A stretch of 64,000 nt of DNA from Hephaestia sp. MAHUQ-44 (lineage in GTDB: Bacteria > Pseudomonadota > Alphaproteobacteria > Sphingomonadales > Sphingomonadaceae). A model generated the notes under the pieces. It was not told the origin of the DNA. It searched no databases and saw nothing but the letters and a program-made list of their open reading frames with translations. The stretch lies in NCBI RefSeq assembly GCF_023806085.1, contig NZ_JAMSLX010000005.1, positions 62,001 to 126,000 on the forward strand, in the 5' to 3' direction. The translations under genes were made by a program, and so were the position numbers. This document shows positions 54,946-64,000 of this stretch, piece by piece (within the stretch, counting starts at the first letter, position 1; each line of letters begins with the position of its first letter).

Positions 54946-56502
54946 ATGAGCCGGTTCGCTTCCCTTGTTGCGCTGCTGCTCGGTGCGGCGGCGGCGACCG
55001 GTTTCGCGCCGCTCGACTGGTGGCCGGTGACGCTGATCGCGGTCGCGGCGTGGCTGTGGCTGGTCCACGACGCGACGTGCCTCAAACAGGCGCTGTGGCG
55101 CGGCTGGGTGTTCGGGGTCGGGCATTTCAGCATCAACAACAACTGGATCCAGCACGCCTTCACCTATCAGGACAAGATGCCGCACTGGCTGGGCTATGCG
55201 GCGCCGATCGCGCTGGCGCTCTATCTGGCGGTGTACCCGGCGATCGCGGCGGGGCTGGCGTGGAAATTCGCGAGCGCGCGCGGCGTCGGCAATCCGACCG
55301 CGCGGCCCGATGCGCGCTTTGCGCTGGTCGCGGGCGCGGCATGGATCGCGACCGAATATCTGCGCAGCACCATGTTCACCGGTTATGCCTGGGACTCGCT
55401 CGGCGTGATCTGGGTGGCGGTGCCGCCGATCGCGCACGCCGCGACCTGGGTGGGCACCTATGCGCTGTCGGGGCTGACGATCGTACTCGCGGGCGCGCTG
55501 ATGCTGCTGGCGGCGCGGCGCTGGGCGATGCCCGCGGTCGTGGCGGGCGCGACCGCGATCGTCGCCGGGCTGGGGCTGGTCGCGCCGGCCCCCCCTGCCC
55601 CCGCCGCCGACGCGCCACGGGTGCGCGTGGTGCAGCCCAATCTGGGGCTCGAGGCGCGCGAGGGCAGCGATTACGACGAATCGAGCTTCCGCACGCTGCT
55701 CGGGCTGAGCGGCACGCCGGGCGCGGTGCCGCGGCTGGTGCTGTGGCCCGAAGGCGCGCTGCGCTACCTGCTCGAGGACGGCTATCCGGCGCAATATTAT
55801 TGGGGCAGCACCGCCGCCTTCGCGCGGATGCGGATCGCGGCGCGGCTGGGCCCCGACGACGTGCTGCTGACCGGCGGCGACGGGCTGATCTTCGATCCCG
55901 CCGGGCAATTGACGATGGCGACCAATTCGATCTTCGCGGTCGATGGCGACGGGCGGCTGCGCGGGCGCTACGACAAGGCGCATCTGGTGCCGTACGGCGA
56001 ATATCTGCCGCTGCGATCGATCCTGGGGCCGCTGGGGCTGGCGCGGCTGGTGCCGGGCGATGTCGATTTCCGCCCCGGCCCCGGCCCCCGCAACCTGACA
56101 CTGCCGGGCTTCGGCGCGATCGGCGGGCAGGTGTGTTACGAGATCGTGTTTTCGGGGCAGGTGGTCAATCGCCAGCAGCGCCCCGCGATTCTGTTCAACC
56201 CCTCGAACGACGCCTGGTTCGGATCGTGGGGGCCGCCGCAGCATCTGGCGCAGGCGCGGATGCGCGCGATCGAGGAAGGGCTGCCGATCCTGCGCTCGAC
56301 CCCGACCGGAATCTCAGCGGTGATCGGCGCCGACGGGCGGCTGATCGGCACGCTGCCGCCGCATCAGGCGGGCGCGATCGAGGTTGCGATGCCGCAGCCG
56401 CTGCCGCCGACATTGTTCGCGCGGGCAGGCAATTGGATGGCCGGCCTGATCGCGGGGCTGCTCGTCGCGTTGGCCGTTGCCATCGCCCGGCGCAGCCATT
56501 AG
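54946..56502 (+). CDS. lnt: Apolipoprotein N-acyltransferase
   Basis: Lnt transfers the third acyl chain to lipoproteins at the outer face of the inner membrane. The N-terminal membrane region is followed by a nitrilase-type domain with the catalytic triad Glu269 (VLWPEGAL), Lys344 (GRYDKAHLVPYGEYLP) and Cys397 (GGQVCYEIVFSG), and a final membrane helix. The 518-residue length is usual. metK starts 69 bp downstream. Confidence 0.97.
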   Translation: MSRFASLVALLLGAAAATGFAPLDWWPVTLIAVAAWLWLVHDATCLKQALWRGWVFGVGHFSINNNWIQHAFTYQDKMPHWLGYAAPIALALYLAVYPAIAAGLAWKFASARGVGNPTARPDARFALVAGAAWIATEYLRSTMFTGYAWDSLGVIWVAVPPIAHAATWVGTYALSGLTIVLAGALMLLAARRWAMPAVVAGATAIVAGLGLVAPAPPAPAADAPRVRVVQPNLGLEAREGSDYDESSFRTLLGLSGTPGAVPRLVLWPEGALRYLLEDGYPAQYYWGSTAAFARMRIAARLGPDDVLLTGGDGLIFDPAGQLTMATNSIFAVDGDGRLRGRYDKAHLVPYGEYLPLRSILGPLGLARLVPGDVDFRPGPGPRNLTLPGFGAIGGQVCYEIVFSGQVVNRQQRPAILFNPSNDAWFGSWGPPQHLAQARMRAIEEGLPILRSTPTGISAVIGADGRLIGTLPPHQAGAIEVAMPQPLPPTLFARAGNWMAGLIAGLLVALAVAIARRSH

Positions 56503-56571
56503 ATGCGCATATAACGAAAGCTTTATATGCGGCTTCGGCCGCCAATTTCCCCGCAAAAATCCGAGGGTTTC
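56503..56571 (+). promoter_or_regulatory. metK leader with two overlapping hairpins
   Basis: The 69-bp gap before metK holds a 9-bp inverted repeat, CGCATATAA / TTATATGCG (56506-56514, 56523-56531), and a GCGGC-TTCG-GCCGC hairpin (56529-56542) that shares bases with it, so only one can form. A SAM-responsive riboswitch would make sense before metK, but this sequence does not match a class that I can name. A protein operator is the alternative. Confidence 0.4.
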
Positions 56572-57780
56572 ATGCGCGCATCGTACATCTTTACGTCCGA
56601 ATCAGTTTCCGAGGGCCATCCCGACAAGGTTGCCGACCAGATTTCCGACGCGGTGGTCGACCTGCTGCTGACCACCGATCCCGAAGCGCGCGTCGCCTGC
56701 GAGACGATGGTGACGACGCAGAAGATCATCCTGTCGGGCGAAATCCGGTCGTCGGATCGGTCGCTGATCGACGAGCACGGCGTGCTGACGCCGCTCGGCC
56801 GCGACAAGATCGAGCAGGTCGCGCGTGAGACGGTGAAGCGAATCGGCTATGAGCAGACCGGATTCCACTGGAAAACCGCCGAATTCCAGAACAATCTGCA
56901 CGCGCAATCGGCGCATATCGCGCAGGGCGTCGACGAGAGCGGCAACAAGGACGAAGGCGCGGGCGACCAGGGCATCATGTTCGGCTATGCCTCGGACGAG
57001 ACCCCCGATCTGCTGCCCGCGACGCTCTATTATTCGCACCGCATCCTCGAGCGGATGGCCGCCGACCGCCATTCGGGCAAGGCGCCGTTCCTCGAGCCCG
57101 ACGCCAAGAGCCAGGTGACGCTCGAATATGCCCATGAGAAGCCGGTCCGCGCGACCGCGCTGGTCGTCTCGACCCAGCACAGCGCGAGCCTGAGCAACGA
57201 CGAGGGCCAGAAGAAGCTGCGTGAATACGTCAAGGGCGTGTTCGCCGACGTGCTGCCCGACGGCTGGCTGCCCGAGGACAAGGCGATCTACGTCAACCCG
57301 ACCGGGCTGTTCGAGATCGGCGGCCCCGATGGCGACGCGGGCGTGACCGGGCGCAAGATCATCGTCGACACGTACGGCGGGGCGGCCCCGCACGGCGGCG
57401 GCGCGTTTTCGGGCAAGGACCCGACCAAGGTCGATCGCTCGGCCGCCTATGTCGCGCGCTATCTGGCGAAGAACGTGGTGGCCGCCGGGCTTGCGCGGCG
57501 CTGCACGATCCAGCTTTCCTACGCGATCGGCATCGCCGAGCCGCTGTCGGTCTATGTCGACACGCACGGTACCGGCACGGTTGCCGAAGCGAAGCTTGAG
57601 GAAGTACTGCCGACGCTGGTGCGGCTGACCCCCAAGGGCATCCGCCAGCACCTTGGCCTCAACAAGCCGATTTATACCGAAACCGCCGCTTACGGCCATT
57701 TCGGCCGCACCCCCGATGGCGACCTGTTCACCTGGGAGCGCACCGATCTGGTCGACAGACTGAAGGCTGCCGTCGCCTGA
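56572..57780 (+). CDS. metK: S-adenosylmethionine synthetase
   Basis: MetK makes SAM from methionine and ATP. The start at 56572 ([20 protein letters not shown]) matches the family; upstream frame is leader. Signature motifs are [35 protein letters not shown] and [16 protein letters not shown]. The 402-residue length is normal. The neighbourhood lnt-metK-trmB is typical for sphingomonads. Its leader has a possible regulatory structure. Confidence 0.97.
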   Translation: MRASYIFTSESVSEGHPDKVADQISDAVVDLLLTTDPEARVACETMVTTQKIILSGEIRSSDRSLIDEHGVLTPLGRDKIEQVARETVKRIGYEQTGFHWKTAEFQNNLHAQSAHIAQGVDESGNKDEGAGDQGIMFGYASDETPDLLPATLYYSHRILERMAADRHSGKAPFLEPDAKSQVTLEYAHEKPVRATALVVSTQHSASLSNDEGQKKLREYVKGVFADVLPDGWLPEDKAIYVNPTGLFEIGGPDGDAGVTGRKIIVDTYGGAAPHGGGAFSGKDPTKVDRSAAYVARYLAKNVVAAGLARRCTIQLSYAIGIAEPLSVYVDTHGTGTVAEAKLEEVLPTLVRLTPKGIRQHLGLNKPIYTETAAYGHFGRTPDGDLFTWERTDLVDRLKAAVA

Positions 57781-57849
57781 ACCGGCGTGGCGCATTGAGC
57801 TGATTTCTGCTATATCCCCCGGCGTGGAAAGCGCGCTGGGGGACATTTT

Positions 57850-58373
57850 ATGTTCCGATCACTCTGTGTCGCATCGTTGATGGCCTCGTCCGGCGCCGCA
57901 TGGGCGCAGACCGCGGCTGCCCCCCTTATCCCAACGACGGCTGGACGCTGCCGATGGCGTTCGCCGACATCCCCGCCGGCACGCGCGACGCGCTGTTGCG
58001 GCAGGCGGGCTTTCACGGTGCGGGCACGGCATGGAAAGGCTGTGACGGCATGTCCGATGTGTCGTTTGCCGACAGCATGGTACAGGATCTGAACGGCGAC
58101 GGTCGCGCCGAGGTGATCGTGATCGATCAGGGCACCGGCTGTTACGGCATGACCGGCACGGGCTTCAGGATTTTCGCCGCCACGCCGGGCGGCTGGACGC
58201 TGATGGACGAGAATAGCGGCATTCCCACCTTCCTGCCCGGCAAGGGCGCCGGAAATTTCCCCGACATCGAGGTGGGCGGCCCCGGATTCTGCTTCCCGGT
58301 CGAACGGTGGAACGGCACGCACTACGCGATCGTCGGCTATGCCTATGACGGCAAAGCCTGCACCCCGCCCTGA
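57850..58373 (+). pseudogene. Secreted protein gene broken by a one-base frameshift at a C-run
   Basis: The 5' part from the ATG at 57850 encodes a signal peptide (MFRSLCVASLMASSGAAWA). The mature part is in another frame (PYPNDGWTLPMAFADIPAGT onward to KACTPP) with the Ca-site-like DLNGDGRAEV and four cysteines. One extra C in the C6 run at 57920-57925 would join them into one 174-residue-like product. It may be a real pseudogene, a phase-variable gene or a sequencing error. The ribosome site is GGGGGA. Function unknown. Confidence 0.7.
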
Positions 58374-58418
58374 ATCATCTTTGCACCCGCGCGCGCCTGC
58401 TGCCATAGGGCGCGCGCA

Positions 58419-59099
58419 ATGAACGATCCCACCACCATCCGCCGCCTCTACGGCCGCCGCTCGGGCCATGCGCTGCGCGCAGGGCAGGCGGCGCTGGTCG
58501 AGGAATTGTTGCCGCAGGTTGCCGTGCCCGAGACCGGGGCGCTCGATGCGGCCCTGCTGTTCGGCGACGCGCGGCCGCTGGAGTTCGAGATCGGGTTCGG
58601 ATCGGGCGAGCATCTGGCCGGGCAAGCCGCGATGCGGCCGGGGAGCGGGTTTATCGGGTGCGAACCGTTCCTCAACGGCGTGGTCGGCGCGCTGGGGCAT
58701 ATCCGCGACGGCGGGCTGGACAATGTCCGGCTGCATATGGGCGATGCGCTGACCGTGCTCGACCGGCTGCCCGATGGCTCGCTCGACCGGCTGTATCTGC
58801 TCCACCCCGATCCCTGGCCCAAGGCGCGCCACGCCAAGCGGCGGATGGTCAACGACGGCCCGCTCGACATGATCGCAGCCAAGCTCAAGCCCGGCGCCGA
58901 ATTCCGGCTCGGCACCGACGACCCGACCTATTGCCGCTGGTCGATGATGGTGATGAACCGCCGTCGCGATTTCGACTGGCTGGCGACGGAGCCCCAAGAC
59001 TTCCTGACCCGCCCCGACGACTGGCCCGAGACGCGCTACGAGCGCAAGGCCCGGCGCAAGGGGCATGAGGTCTGGTATTTCCGATACCGGCGGCTTTGA
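58419..59099 (+). CDS. trmB: tRNA (guanine-N7)-methyltransferase
   Basis: TrmB methylates G46 of tRNA. The SAM-binding region FEIGFGSGEHLAGQAA, the GCEPFLNGVVGALGHI segment, LYLLHPDPWPKARHAKRRMV and the final TRYERKARRKGHEVWYFRYR are typical. The length of 226 residues is normal. Its stop overlaps the next gene as TTGA. Confidence 0.97.
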   Translation: MNDPTTIRRLYGRRSGHALRAGQAALVEELLPQVAVPETGALDAALLFGDARPLEFEIGFGSGEHLAGQAAMRPGSGFIGCEPFLNGVVGALGHIRDGGLDNVRLHMGDALTVLDRLPDGSLDRLYLLHPDPWPKARHAKRRMVNDGPLDMIAAKLKPGAEFRLGTDDPTYCRWSMMVMNRRRDFDWLATEPQDFLTRPDDWPETRYERKARRKGHEVWYFRYRRL

Positions 59100-60280
59100 C
59101 CCAGACCGACGATGTCGACGCGATCGTGCTCGGCGCGGGCGCGGCGGGGTTGATGTGCGCGGCCGTGGCCGGGCAGCGCGGCAAGCGCGTGCTGCTGATC
59201 GACCATGCCGACCAGCCGGGCAAGAAGATCCTGATTTCGGGCGGCGGGCGCTGCAACTTCACCAACATCGGCGCGGGCCCTGAGCATTTCCTGTCCGCCA
59301 ACCCGCATTTCGCGCGCTCGGCGCTGGCGCGGTATCGGCCGGCGGACTTTCTGGAGCTGATCGCGCGCCACGGGATCGCGTGGCACGAAAAGACGCTGGG
59401 GCAATTGTTCTGCGACGGATCGGCGCGGCAGATCGTCGCGATGCTGCTCGACGAATGCGCGCGCGGGCAGGTCGAGATCGCGCTGGGCCAGCCGATCGCC
59501 GCGGTCGACCATGCCGATGCGCGCTTCCGGGTAAGCTGGGGCGGCCGGACCGCACAGGCCCGCGCGCTGATCGTGGCGACGGGGGGGCCCTCGATTCCCA
59601 AGATGGGCGCCACCGGGTTCGCTTATGAACTGGCGCGCCGCTTTCGCCTGAAGGTCGTCGAGCCGCGCCCGGCGCTGGTGCCGCTGACGCTGGGGCAGGA
59701 CGACCTGTTGTTCCGCACGCTGTCGGGCGTGGCGACGCCGGTGATCGCGCGCGCGGGCAAAGGCGTGTTTCGCGAAGCGGCGCTGATCACGCATCGCGGG
59801 CTTTCGGGCCCGGCGATCCTCCAGGTGTCGTCTTACTGGCGCCACGGTGAGTCGGTGACTCTCGACTTTCTGCCCGACCGCGCGGCGGGATGGCTGCGCG
59901 AGACCAAGCGCACGCAGCCGCGCACGACGCTCACCAAAAGCCTGGCCGGCGCGCTCCCCGAGCGGCTGGCGGTGGTGCTCGCCGAGCGGATCGGCCTTGC
60001 CGGCGAGCTGGCCAACCTGCCCGATGCCAAGCTGGCCGCGGCCGAACAGGCGCTTGCCGCGTGGCGCTTCATGCCCAACGGCACCGAAGGGTTCGCCAAG
60101 GCTGAGGTGACCGCGGGCGGTGTGAGCACCGCCGATCTCTCGTCGCAATCGCTGGCCGCGCGAGGCGTGCCGGGGCTTCATGTTATCGGCGAGGCGGTCG
60201 ACGTGACGGGCTGGCTGGGCGGTTACAACTTCCAATGGGCGTGGGCGAGCGCACAGGCCGCGGGACAGGCGCTCGACTAA
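59096..60280 (+). CDS. HI0933-family FAD flavoprotein (YhiN-like)
   Basis: The 394-residue protein begins with a dinucleotide-binding motif (AIVLGAGAAGLMCAAVAGQR) and the family signature GKKILISGGGRCNFTNI; the C-terminus HVIGEAVDVTGWLGGYNFQW binds FAD. These proteins are conserved reductases of uncertain role. The start is a TTG at 59096 that overlaps the trmB stop as TTGA, so it is translationally coupled to trmB. Confidence 0.92.
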   Translation: MTQTDDVDAIVLGAGAAGLMCAAVAGQRGKRVLLIDHADQPGKKILISGGGRCNFTNIGAGPEHFLSANPHFARSALARYRPADFLELIARHGIAWHEKTLGQLFCDGSARQIVAMLLDECARGQVEIALGQPIAAVDHADARFRVSWGGRTAQARALIVATGGPSIPKMGATGFAYELARRFRLKVVEPRPALVPLTLGQDDLLFRTLSGVATPVIARAGKGVFREAALITHRGLSGPAILQVSSYWRHGESVTLDFLPDRAAGWLRETKRTQPRTTLTKSLAGALPERLAVVLAERIGLAGELANLPDAKLAAAEQALAAWRFMPNGTEGFAKAEVTAGGVSTADLSSQSLAARGVPGLHVIGEAVDVTGWLGGYNFQWAWASAQAAGQALD

Positions 60281-60374
60281 AGATTGATCCACTGACGTGG
60301 AATCCGGCTCTAACGCAGCGTTCGGACACGCCCGCGCTTGACGACCGATGCGTTCGACGCCAGCGGGTGAGGCA

Positions 60375-62240
60375 ATGCTCACTATCAATTCCATCACCGT
60401 CCGGCTGGGCGGGCGCACCATTCTCGACAAGGCCAGCGCGGCGCTGCCGCCGGGGAGCCGTGTCGGGCTGATCGGGCGCAACGGCGCGGGCAAATCGACG
60501 CTGGTGCGCGTGATCGCGGGGCTGCTCGAGCCCGATGACGGCGCGACCGAGATGCCGCGCGACACGCGGCTGGGCTATATCGCGCAGGAGGCCCCCGCGG
60601 GCAGCGCGACGCCGTTCGACACCGTGCTCGCCGCCGATACCGAGCGCGCGCGGCTGATGATCGAGAGCGAGACCTGCCACGACGACCACCACCGGCTCGC
60701 CGAGGTCCACGAGCGCTTGCTCGCGATCGACGCTTATGCCGCCCCCGCCCGCGCGGCGCGGATTCTGGTCGGGCTCGGCTTCGACGAGGCGATGCAGCAG
60801 CAACCGCTCGACAGTTTTTCGGGTGGCTGGCGGATGCGCGTCGCGCTGGCGGCGCTGCTGTTCTCGCAGCCCGATGTGCTGCTGCTCGACGAGCCATCGA
60901 ACCATCTCGATCTCGAAGCGGTGATGTGGCTGGAGGATTTCCTCAAAAGCTATCGCGCGACGATCCTGGTCGTCAGCCACGAGCGCGATTTCCTGAACCA
61001 TGTCGTCGATCACATCCTGCATCTGCAGGGCGGCAAGCTGACGCTCTATCCCGGCGGGTACGATTCGTTCGAGCGCCAGCGCGCCGAGCGGATGGCGCAA
61101 CTGGCGGCGGCGAAGGCCAATCAGGAGGTCCAGCGCGCCAAATTGCAGGATTATATCGCGCGCAATTCGGCGCGTGCCTCGACCGCCAAGCAGGCGCAAT
61201 CGCGCGCCAAGGCGCTTGCCAAGCTCCAGCCGATCGCCGAACTGGCCGACGATCCCTCGCTGTCGTTCGGCTTCCCCAGCCCGAGCGAGCTGCGCCCGCC
61301 GCTGATCACGCTCGACATGGCGAGCGTGGGCTATGGCGACACGCCGATCCTCAAGCGGCTCAATCTGCGGCTCGACCCCGACGACCGGATCGCGCTCTTG
61401 GGCCGCAACGGCAACGGCAAGACCACGCTCGCGCGGCTGCTGGCGGCGCAACTGGCGCCGATGGACGGCGGGATGACCGCATCGGCCAAGATGAAGGTCG
61501 GCTATTTCACCCAATATCAGGTCGAGGAACTCGATACCGGCGATACCCCGCTCGAACATATGACGCGGGTGATGAAGGGCGCGAGCCCGGCGGCGGTGCG
61601 CGCGCAACTCGGCCGGTTCGGCTTTTCGGGCGACAAGGCGACCACCAGGGTCGGCAAATTATCGGGCGGCGAACGCGCGCGGCTGGCGCTGGCGCTGATC
61701 ACGCGCGACGCGCCGCACCTCCTCATCCTCGACGAACCGACCAACCATCTCGACGTCGATGCGCGCGAGGCGCTGGTGCAGGCGCTCAACGATTATGCCG
61801 GCGCGGTGCTGATCGTCAGCCACGATCGCCACATGCTCGAGATGACCGCCGACCGGCTGGTGCTGGTCGATCACGGCACCGCGCGCGAATTCGACGGCAG
61901 CCTCGACGATTATATCGCGATGATCCTCGCCGGCGACGGCGCCAAGGGCGAGGGCAAGAAAGCCAACGGCAAGGAAAGCCGCCGTGCCGCCGCCGAAGCG
62001 CGCGAGGCCGCCAAGGCGCTGCGCAAGCGGCTGCACGCGCTGGAGACCGAGGCCGCGCGGCTGACCGGCGAGCGCGATACGATCGATCAGGCGATGACCG
62101 ACCCCGCGCGCGCACCCGCGCATCTTGCGGCCCGATCGATGGGCGAATTGATGAAGCGGCGCGCGACGATCCAGGACCGGATCGACGCCGCCGAGGCCGA
62201 TTGGCTGGAGGTGAGCGGCGCGCTGGAGGCGGTGGCGTAG
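60375..62240 (+). CDS. ABC-F family ATPase
   Basis: This soluble protein has two ATP-binding cassettes and no membrane part, as in the ABC-F translation factors. Walker A loops are GRNGAGKST (34-42) and GRNGNGKTT (343-351), with signature motifs SFSGGWRMRVALA and LSGGERARLALAL. The linker between them (KLQDYIARNSARASTAKQAQ) fits the ABC-F tRNA-interaction motif. A C-terminal coiled coil suggests the Uup/YheS group. The ATG at 60375 has GTGAGG upstream; 621 residues. Confidence 0.95.
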   Translation: MLTINSITVRLGGRTILDKASAALPPGSRVGLIGRNGAGKSTLVRVIAGLLEPDDGATEMPRDTRLGYIAQEAPAGSATPFDTVLAADTERARLMIESETCHDDHHRLAEVHERLLAIDAYAAPARAARILVGLGFDEAMQQQPLDSFSGGWRMRVALAALLFSQPDVLLLDEPSNHLDLEAVMWLEDFLKSYRATILVVSHERDFLNHVVDHILHLQGGKLTLYPGGYDSFERQRAERMAQLAAAKANQEVQRAKLQDYIARNSARASTAKQAQSRAKALAKLQPIAELADDPSLSFGFPSPSELRPPLITLDMASVGYGDTPILKRLNLRLDPDDRIALLGRNGNGKTTLARLLAAQLAPMDGGMTASAKMKVGYFTQYQVEELDTGDTPLEHMTRVMKGASPAAVRAQLGRFGFSGDKATTRVGKLSGGERARLALALITRDAPHLLILDEPTNHLDVDAREALVQALNDYAGAVLIVSHDRHMLEMTADRLVLVDHGTAREFDGSLDDYIAMILAGDGAKGEGKKANGKESRRAAAEAREAAKALRKRLHALETEAARLTGERDTIDQAMTDPARAPAHLAARSMGELMKRRATIQDRIDAAEADWLEVSGALEAVA

Positions 62241-62255
62241 GGCCGATCTTATAGA

Positions 62256-62347
62256 CCGTCATGCCGGACATGTTCCGGCATCCATCGTGCAACAAGCGAC
62301 GGCGGTGCAGGTGGAGGGTTGGACCCCGGAACACGTCCGGGGTGACG
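62256..62347. repeat. Dispersed palindromic repeat, copy 3
   Basis: Matches copies 1 and 2, with both hairpins (TGCCGGA/TCCGGCA and CCCCGGA/TCCGGGG). It starts 15 bp after the ABC-F stop and lies between convergent genes. Confidence 0.85.
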
Positions 62348-62372
62348 GAGGATCAGCAAGCAGGCGAGGAAG

Positions 62373-62400
62373 ATGGGTCCCCGCTCTCGCGGGAATGACG
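62373..62400. repeat. Second short palindromic repeat next to copy 3
   Basis: GGGTCCCCGCTCTCGCGGGA followed by ATGACG forms a small hairpin (CCCGC/GCGGG). Such CCCGCGAGAGCGGG repeats are another common sphingomonad intergenic family. It sits just before the end of the CoA-transferase gene. Confidence 0.7.
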
Positions 62401-62410
62401 GGTGTAGGGT

Positions 62411-63061
62411 CTACGCCGGTTGCAGCGCGACCTCGTAGCTCGCCGTGGTCTTGGCGGCGATCTCGTCGGTGGTCACGCCCGGCGCGAGCTCGATTAGGCG
62501 GAAGGGGCTGGCGTGATCGGGGCGCTGGAACACGCAGAGATCGGTGACGATCATGTCGACCACGTTCTTGCCGGTCAGCGGCAGCGTGCAGGCGGGGATG
62601 AACTTGGGATCGCCGTGCTTCGACGTGTGTTCCATCACGACGATGATCTTCTTGACCCCGGCGACCAGATCCATCGCGCCGCCCATGCCCTTGATCATCT
62701 TCCCCGGAATCATCCAATTGGCGATGTCGCCGTTTTCGGCAATCTCCATCGCGCCGAGCACCGCGAGATCAATATGCCCGCCGCGGATCATCGCGAAGCT
62801 CTGTTCCGAACCGAAATAGACCGTCCGGTCGAGTTCGCTAACGGTCTGCTTGCCGGCGTTGATCAGATCGGGATCGACCTCGTCGGCATAAGGGAACGGG
62901 CCGATCCCGAGCATCCCGTTTTCCGATTGCAGCGTGACATCGACGCCATCGGGGATGTGGTTGGCAACCAGCGTCGGGATGCCGATCCCGAGGTTGACGT
63001 AATATCCGTCGCGCAATTCCTTCGCGGCGCGCGCGGCCATCTCGTCGCGGGTCCAGGCCAT
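62411..63061 (-). CDS. 3-oxoacid CoA-transferase, subunit B
   Basis: The 216-residue protein is the beta subunit of a class I CoA-transferase (ScoB/AtoA type). It starts [20 protein letters not shown], and the catalytic Glu47 lies in [35 protein letters not shown] and [20 protein letters not shown] follow. The ATG overlaps the upstream acid phosphatase stop as ATGA. The alpha subunit gene is not adjacent here, as normally expected; it may lie beyond the right edge, past the phosphatase gene. Confidence 0.93.
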   Translation of the reverse strand: MAWTRDEMAARAAKELRDGYYVNLGIGIPTLVANHIPDGVDVTLQSENGMLGIGPFPYADEVDPDLINAGKQTVSELDRTVYFGSEQSFAMIRGGHIDLAVLGAMEIAENGDIANWMIPGKMIKGMGGAMDLVAGVKKIIVVMEHTSKHGDPKFIPACTLPLTGKNVVDMIVTDLCVFQRPDHASPFRLIELAPGVTTDEIAAKTTASYEVALQPA

Positions 63062-64000
63062 CAGTGTACACTCCCGTTGGTGGTGGATGCCGGCGTGGGC
63101 ACGGGCTTGGGCGCCGTATCGGCCGGGTCGGTCCATTGCTTGTGATTGGGAAAGACTTCGTTGAACGAGCCCTTCAAGGCGCTGCCGTAGACCGGGTTGG
63201 GCAGCAGGAACCAGCCCAGCCCCCACAGCCATTCGACATTCTTGGCCGATACCGAGGCGCGGCGATCGGCGACATCGGGCGTGGTCGCGTTGAACAGATC
63301 GGTGAAGTCGCCGAGCTGATCGCCGACCTGCGCGATCACGCAATATTGCTGCGAGATCGCCCAGCGGCGGCGATCCTTGCCGTGTTCGCCCGCGCTCGCG
63401 AGCCACAAGGTATCGCCATAAGCGACATCGCCGAACCCCGCCTGCTTGAGCATGGCGGCGGTGGCGGCGGCATTGTCGACCGAGCGGTTCGAGTTGAAGA
63501 TCACCGTGACGCCCGCCTGCCGCGCGATCGCGACCGCATCGAGCACGCCGGGGACGGGGGCGACCTGCGCCTGCCCGGTCTGTTCCCAGCGCAGCCAGCG
63601 CTGCTGATCGTACTCGCCGCCGCGCTTCGCCTGATCGGCCTCGAAGCCGAGGTTGAGCACCGCGGTTTCGTCGACATCGAACACCACCGCGAGCGGTTTC
63701 TCACCGCAGTCGGCGAATTTGGGTTCCTCGAAGGTCGCGCCCGGCGCGAGCACCACCGATTTGACCTCATGCCCGATGCTGCGATCGGAGGCGCGCGCGA
63801 TCATATAGGTATCGAGCGCGCGATAGGCTTGCAGGCTGGCGGCCGCGGCTTCGCCCGAACCGTAGAGATATTGCATCGCCGGCGGCACCGTGACCATCCG
63901 CGCGGCGGCGGTGCCATCGCCCGGGCCGAGATAGGTGAGCGTGCCCGGCGGCGGCTTGGGCAGCGGCGCATCGCCATCGTGATCGCCCTGCATGAAGCGC
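63061..64000 (-). CDS. HAD-type acid phosphatase, class B/e(P4)-like (5' end outside window)
   Basis: The frame stays open to the right edge, so the true start and probable lipoprotein signal lie outside. The visible 310 residues contain the HAD nucleophile motif [19 protein letters not shown] (DxDET), [16 protein letters not shown] for the second motif and the C-terminal [20 protein letters not shown]. They fit the subfamily IIIB acid phosphatases such as e(P4), which release phosphate from nucleotides. It is co-translated with the CoA-transferase gene, an odd pairing for which I have no explanation. Confidence 0.88.
   Translation of the reverse strand, partial: RFMQGDHDGDAPLPKPPPGTLTYLGPGDGTAAARMVTVPPAMQYLYGSGEAAAASLQAYRALDTYMIARASDRSIGHEVKSVVLAPGATFEEPKFADCGEKPLAVVFDVDETAVLNLGFEADQAKRGGEYDQQRWLRWEQTGQAQVAPVPGVLDAVAIARQAGVTVIFNSNRSVDNAAATAAMLKQAGFGDVAYGDTLWLASAGEHGKDRRRWAISQQYCVIAQVGDQLGDFTDLFNATTPDVADRRASVSAKNVEWLWGLGWFLLPNPVYGSALKGSFNEVFPNHKQWTDPADTAPKPVPTPASTTNGSVH

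Overview
The window is a contiguous piece of a high-GC alphaproteobacterial chromosome, most likely a sphingomonad (Sphingomonas or a close relative). I infer this from the gene content and order (dcw cluster, aat-DUF2155-NDUFA12-DUF192-tandem cold-shock cluster, aroA-cmk-rpsA-ihfB, lnt-metK-trmB), from the family-level look of the proteins, and from dispersed palindromic intergenic repeats of a kind common in sphingomonads. I could not run a search, so the genus is an inference. There are no insertion sequences, integrases, CRISPR arrays, rRNA genes or clear prophage.

Region 1 (1-20.3 kb, all minus strand) is a complete division and cell wall cluster. It reads mraZ-rsmH-ftsL-ftsI-murE-murF-mraY-murD-ftsW-murG-murC-murB-ddl-ftsQ-ftsA-ftsZ, followed by a TPR protein cut by the window edge. 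Eleven of the sixteen junctions are exact 4-base stop/start overlaps (ATGA, GTGA or TTGA), so the operon is tightly coupled. A promoter and a four-fold 10-bp-period GGGG repeat, a likely MraZ operator, lie upstream of mraZ.

Region 2 (20.3-29 kb) holds a cysteine synthase, small envelope proteins, aat, DUF2155, NDUFA12, DUF192, a double cold-shock protein, RecX, an orphan fatty-acyl-AMP ligase and about 0.8 kb with no intact gene. Region 3 (28.8-35.2 kb) carries tRNA-Trp, secE, nusG, rplK and rplA, but a beta-barrel protein, a diguanylate cyclase and a duplicated-HTH protein sit between nusG and rplK. Region 4 (35-43 kb) holds a glycoside hydrolase, an M48 protease, a fructosamine-kinase-like protein with a tyrosine phosphatase, an LplT-like transporter, pgsA, moaD, moaE and tRNA-Ala.

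Region 5 (43-48.7 kb) is aroA-cmk, a two-gene module of small proteins on the opposite strand, rpsA, ihfB and tRNA-Leu. Region 6 (48.7-64 kb) includes a peptide-type binding protein, DUF4112, RNase T2, nadC, a PHA-system protein, a VOC protein, ubiB, lnt, metK, a frameshifted secreted-protein gene, trmB, a flavoprotein, an ABC-F ATPase, a CoA-transferase beta subunit and an acid phosphatase cut by the right edge.

Most of the window is housekeeping. No clear new multi-gene system is present. The most interesting signals are the mraZ operator and promoter, palindromic repeats that repeatedly occupy gaps between convergent genes, a repeat inserted in frame into a coding sequence, a 238-bp antisense overlap of two genes, a single-base frameshift at a C-run, an inverted-repeat leader before metK, and several small proteins with unusual start codons.
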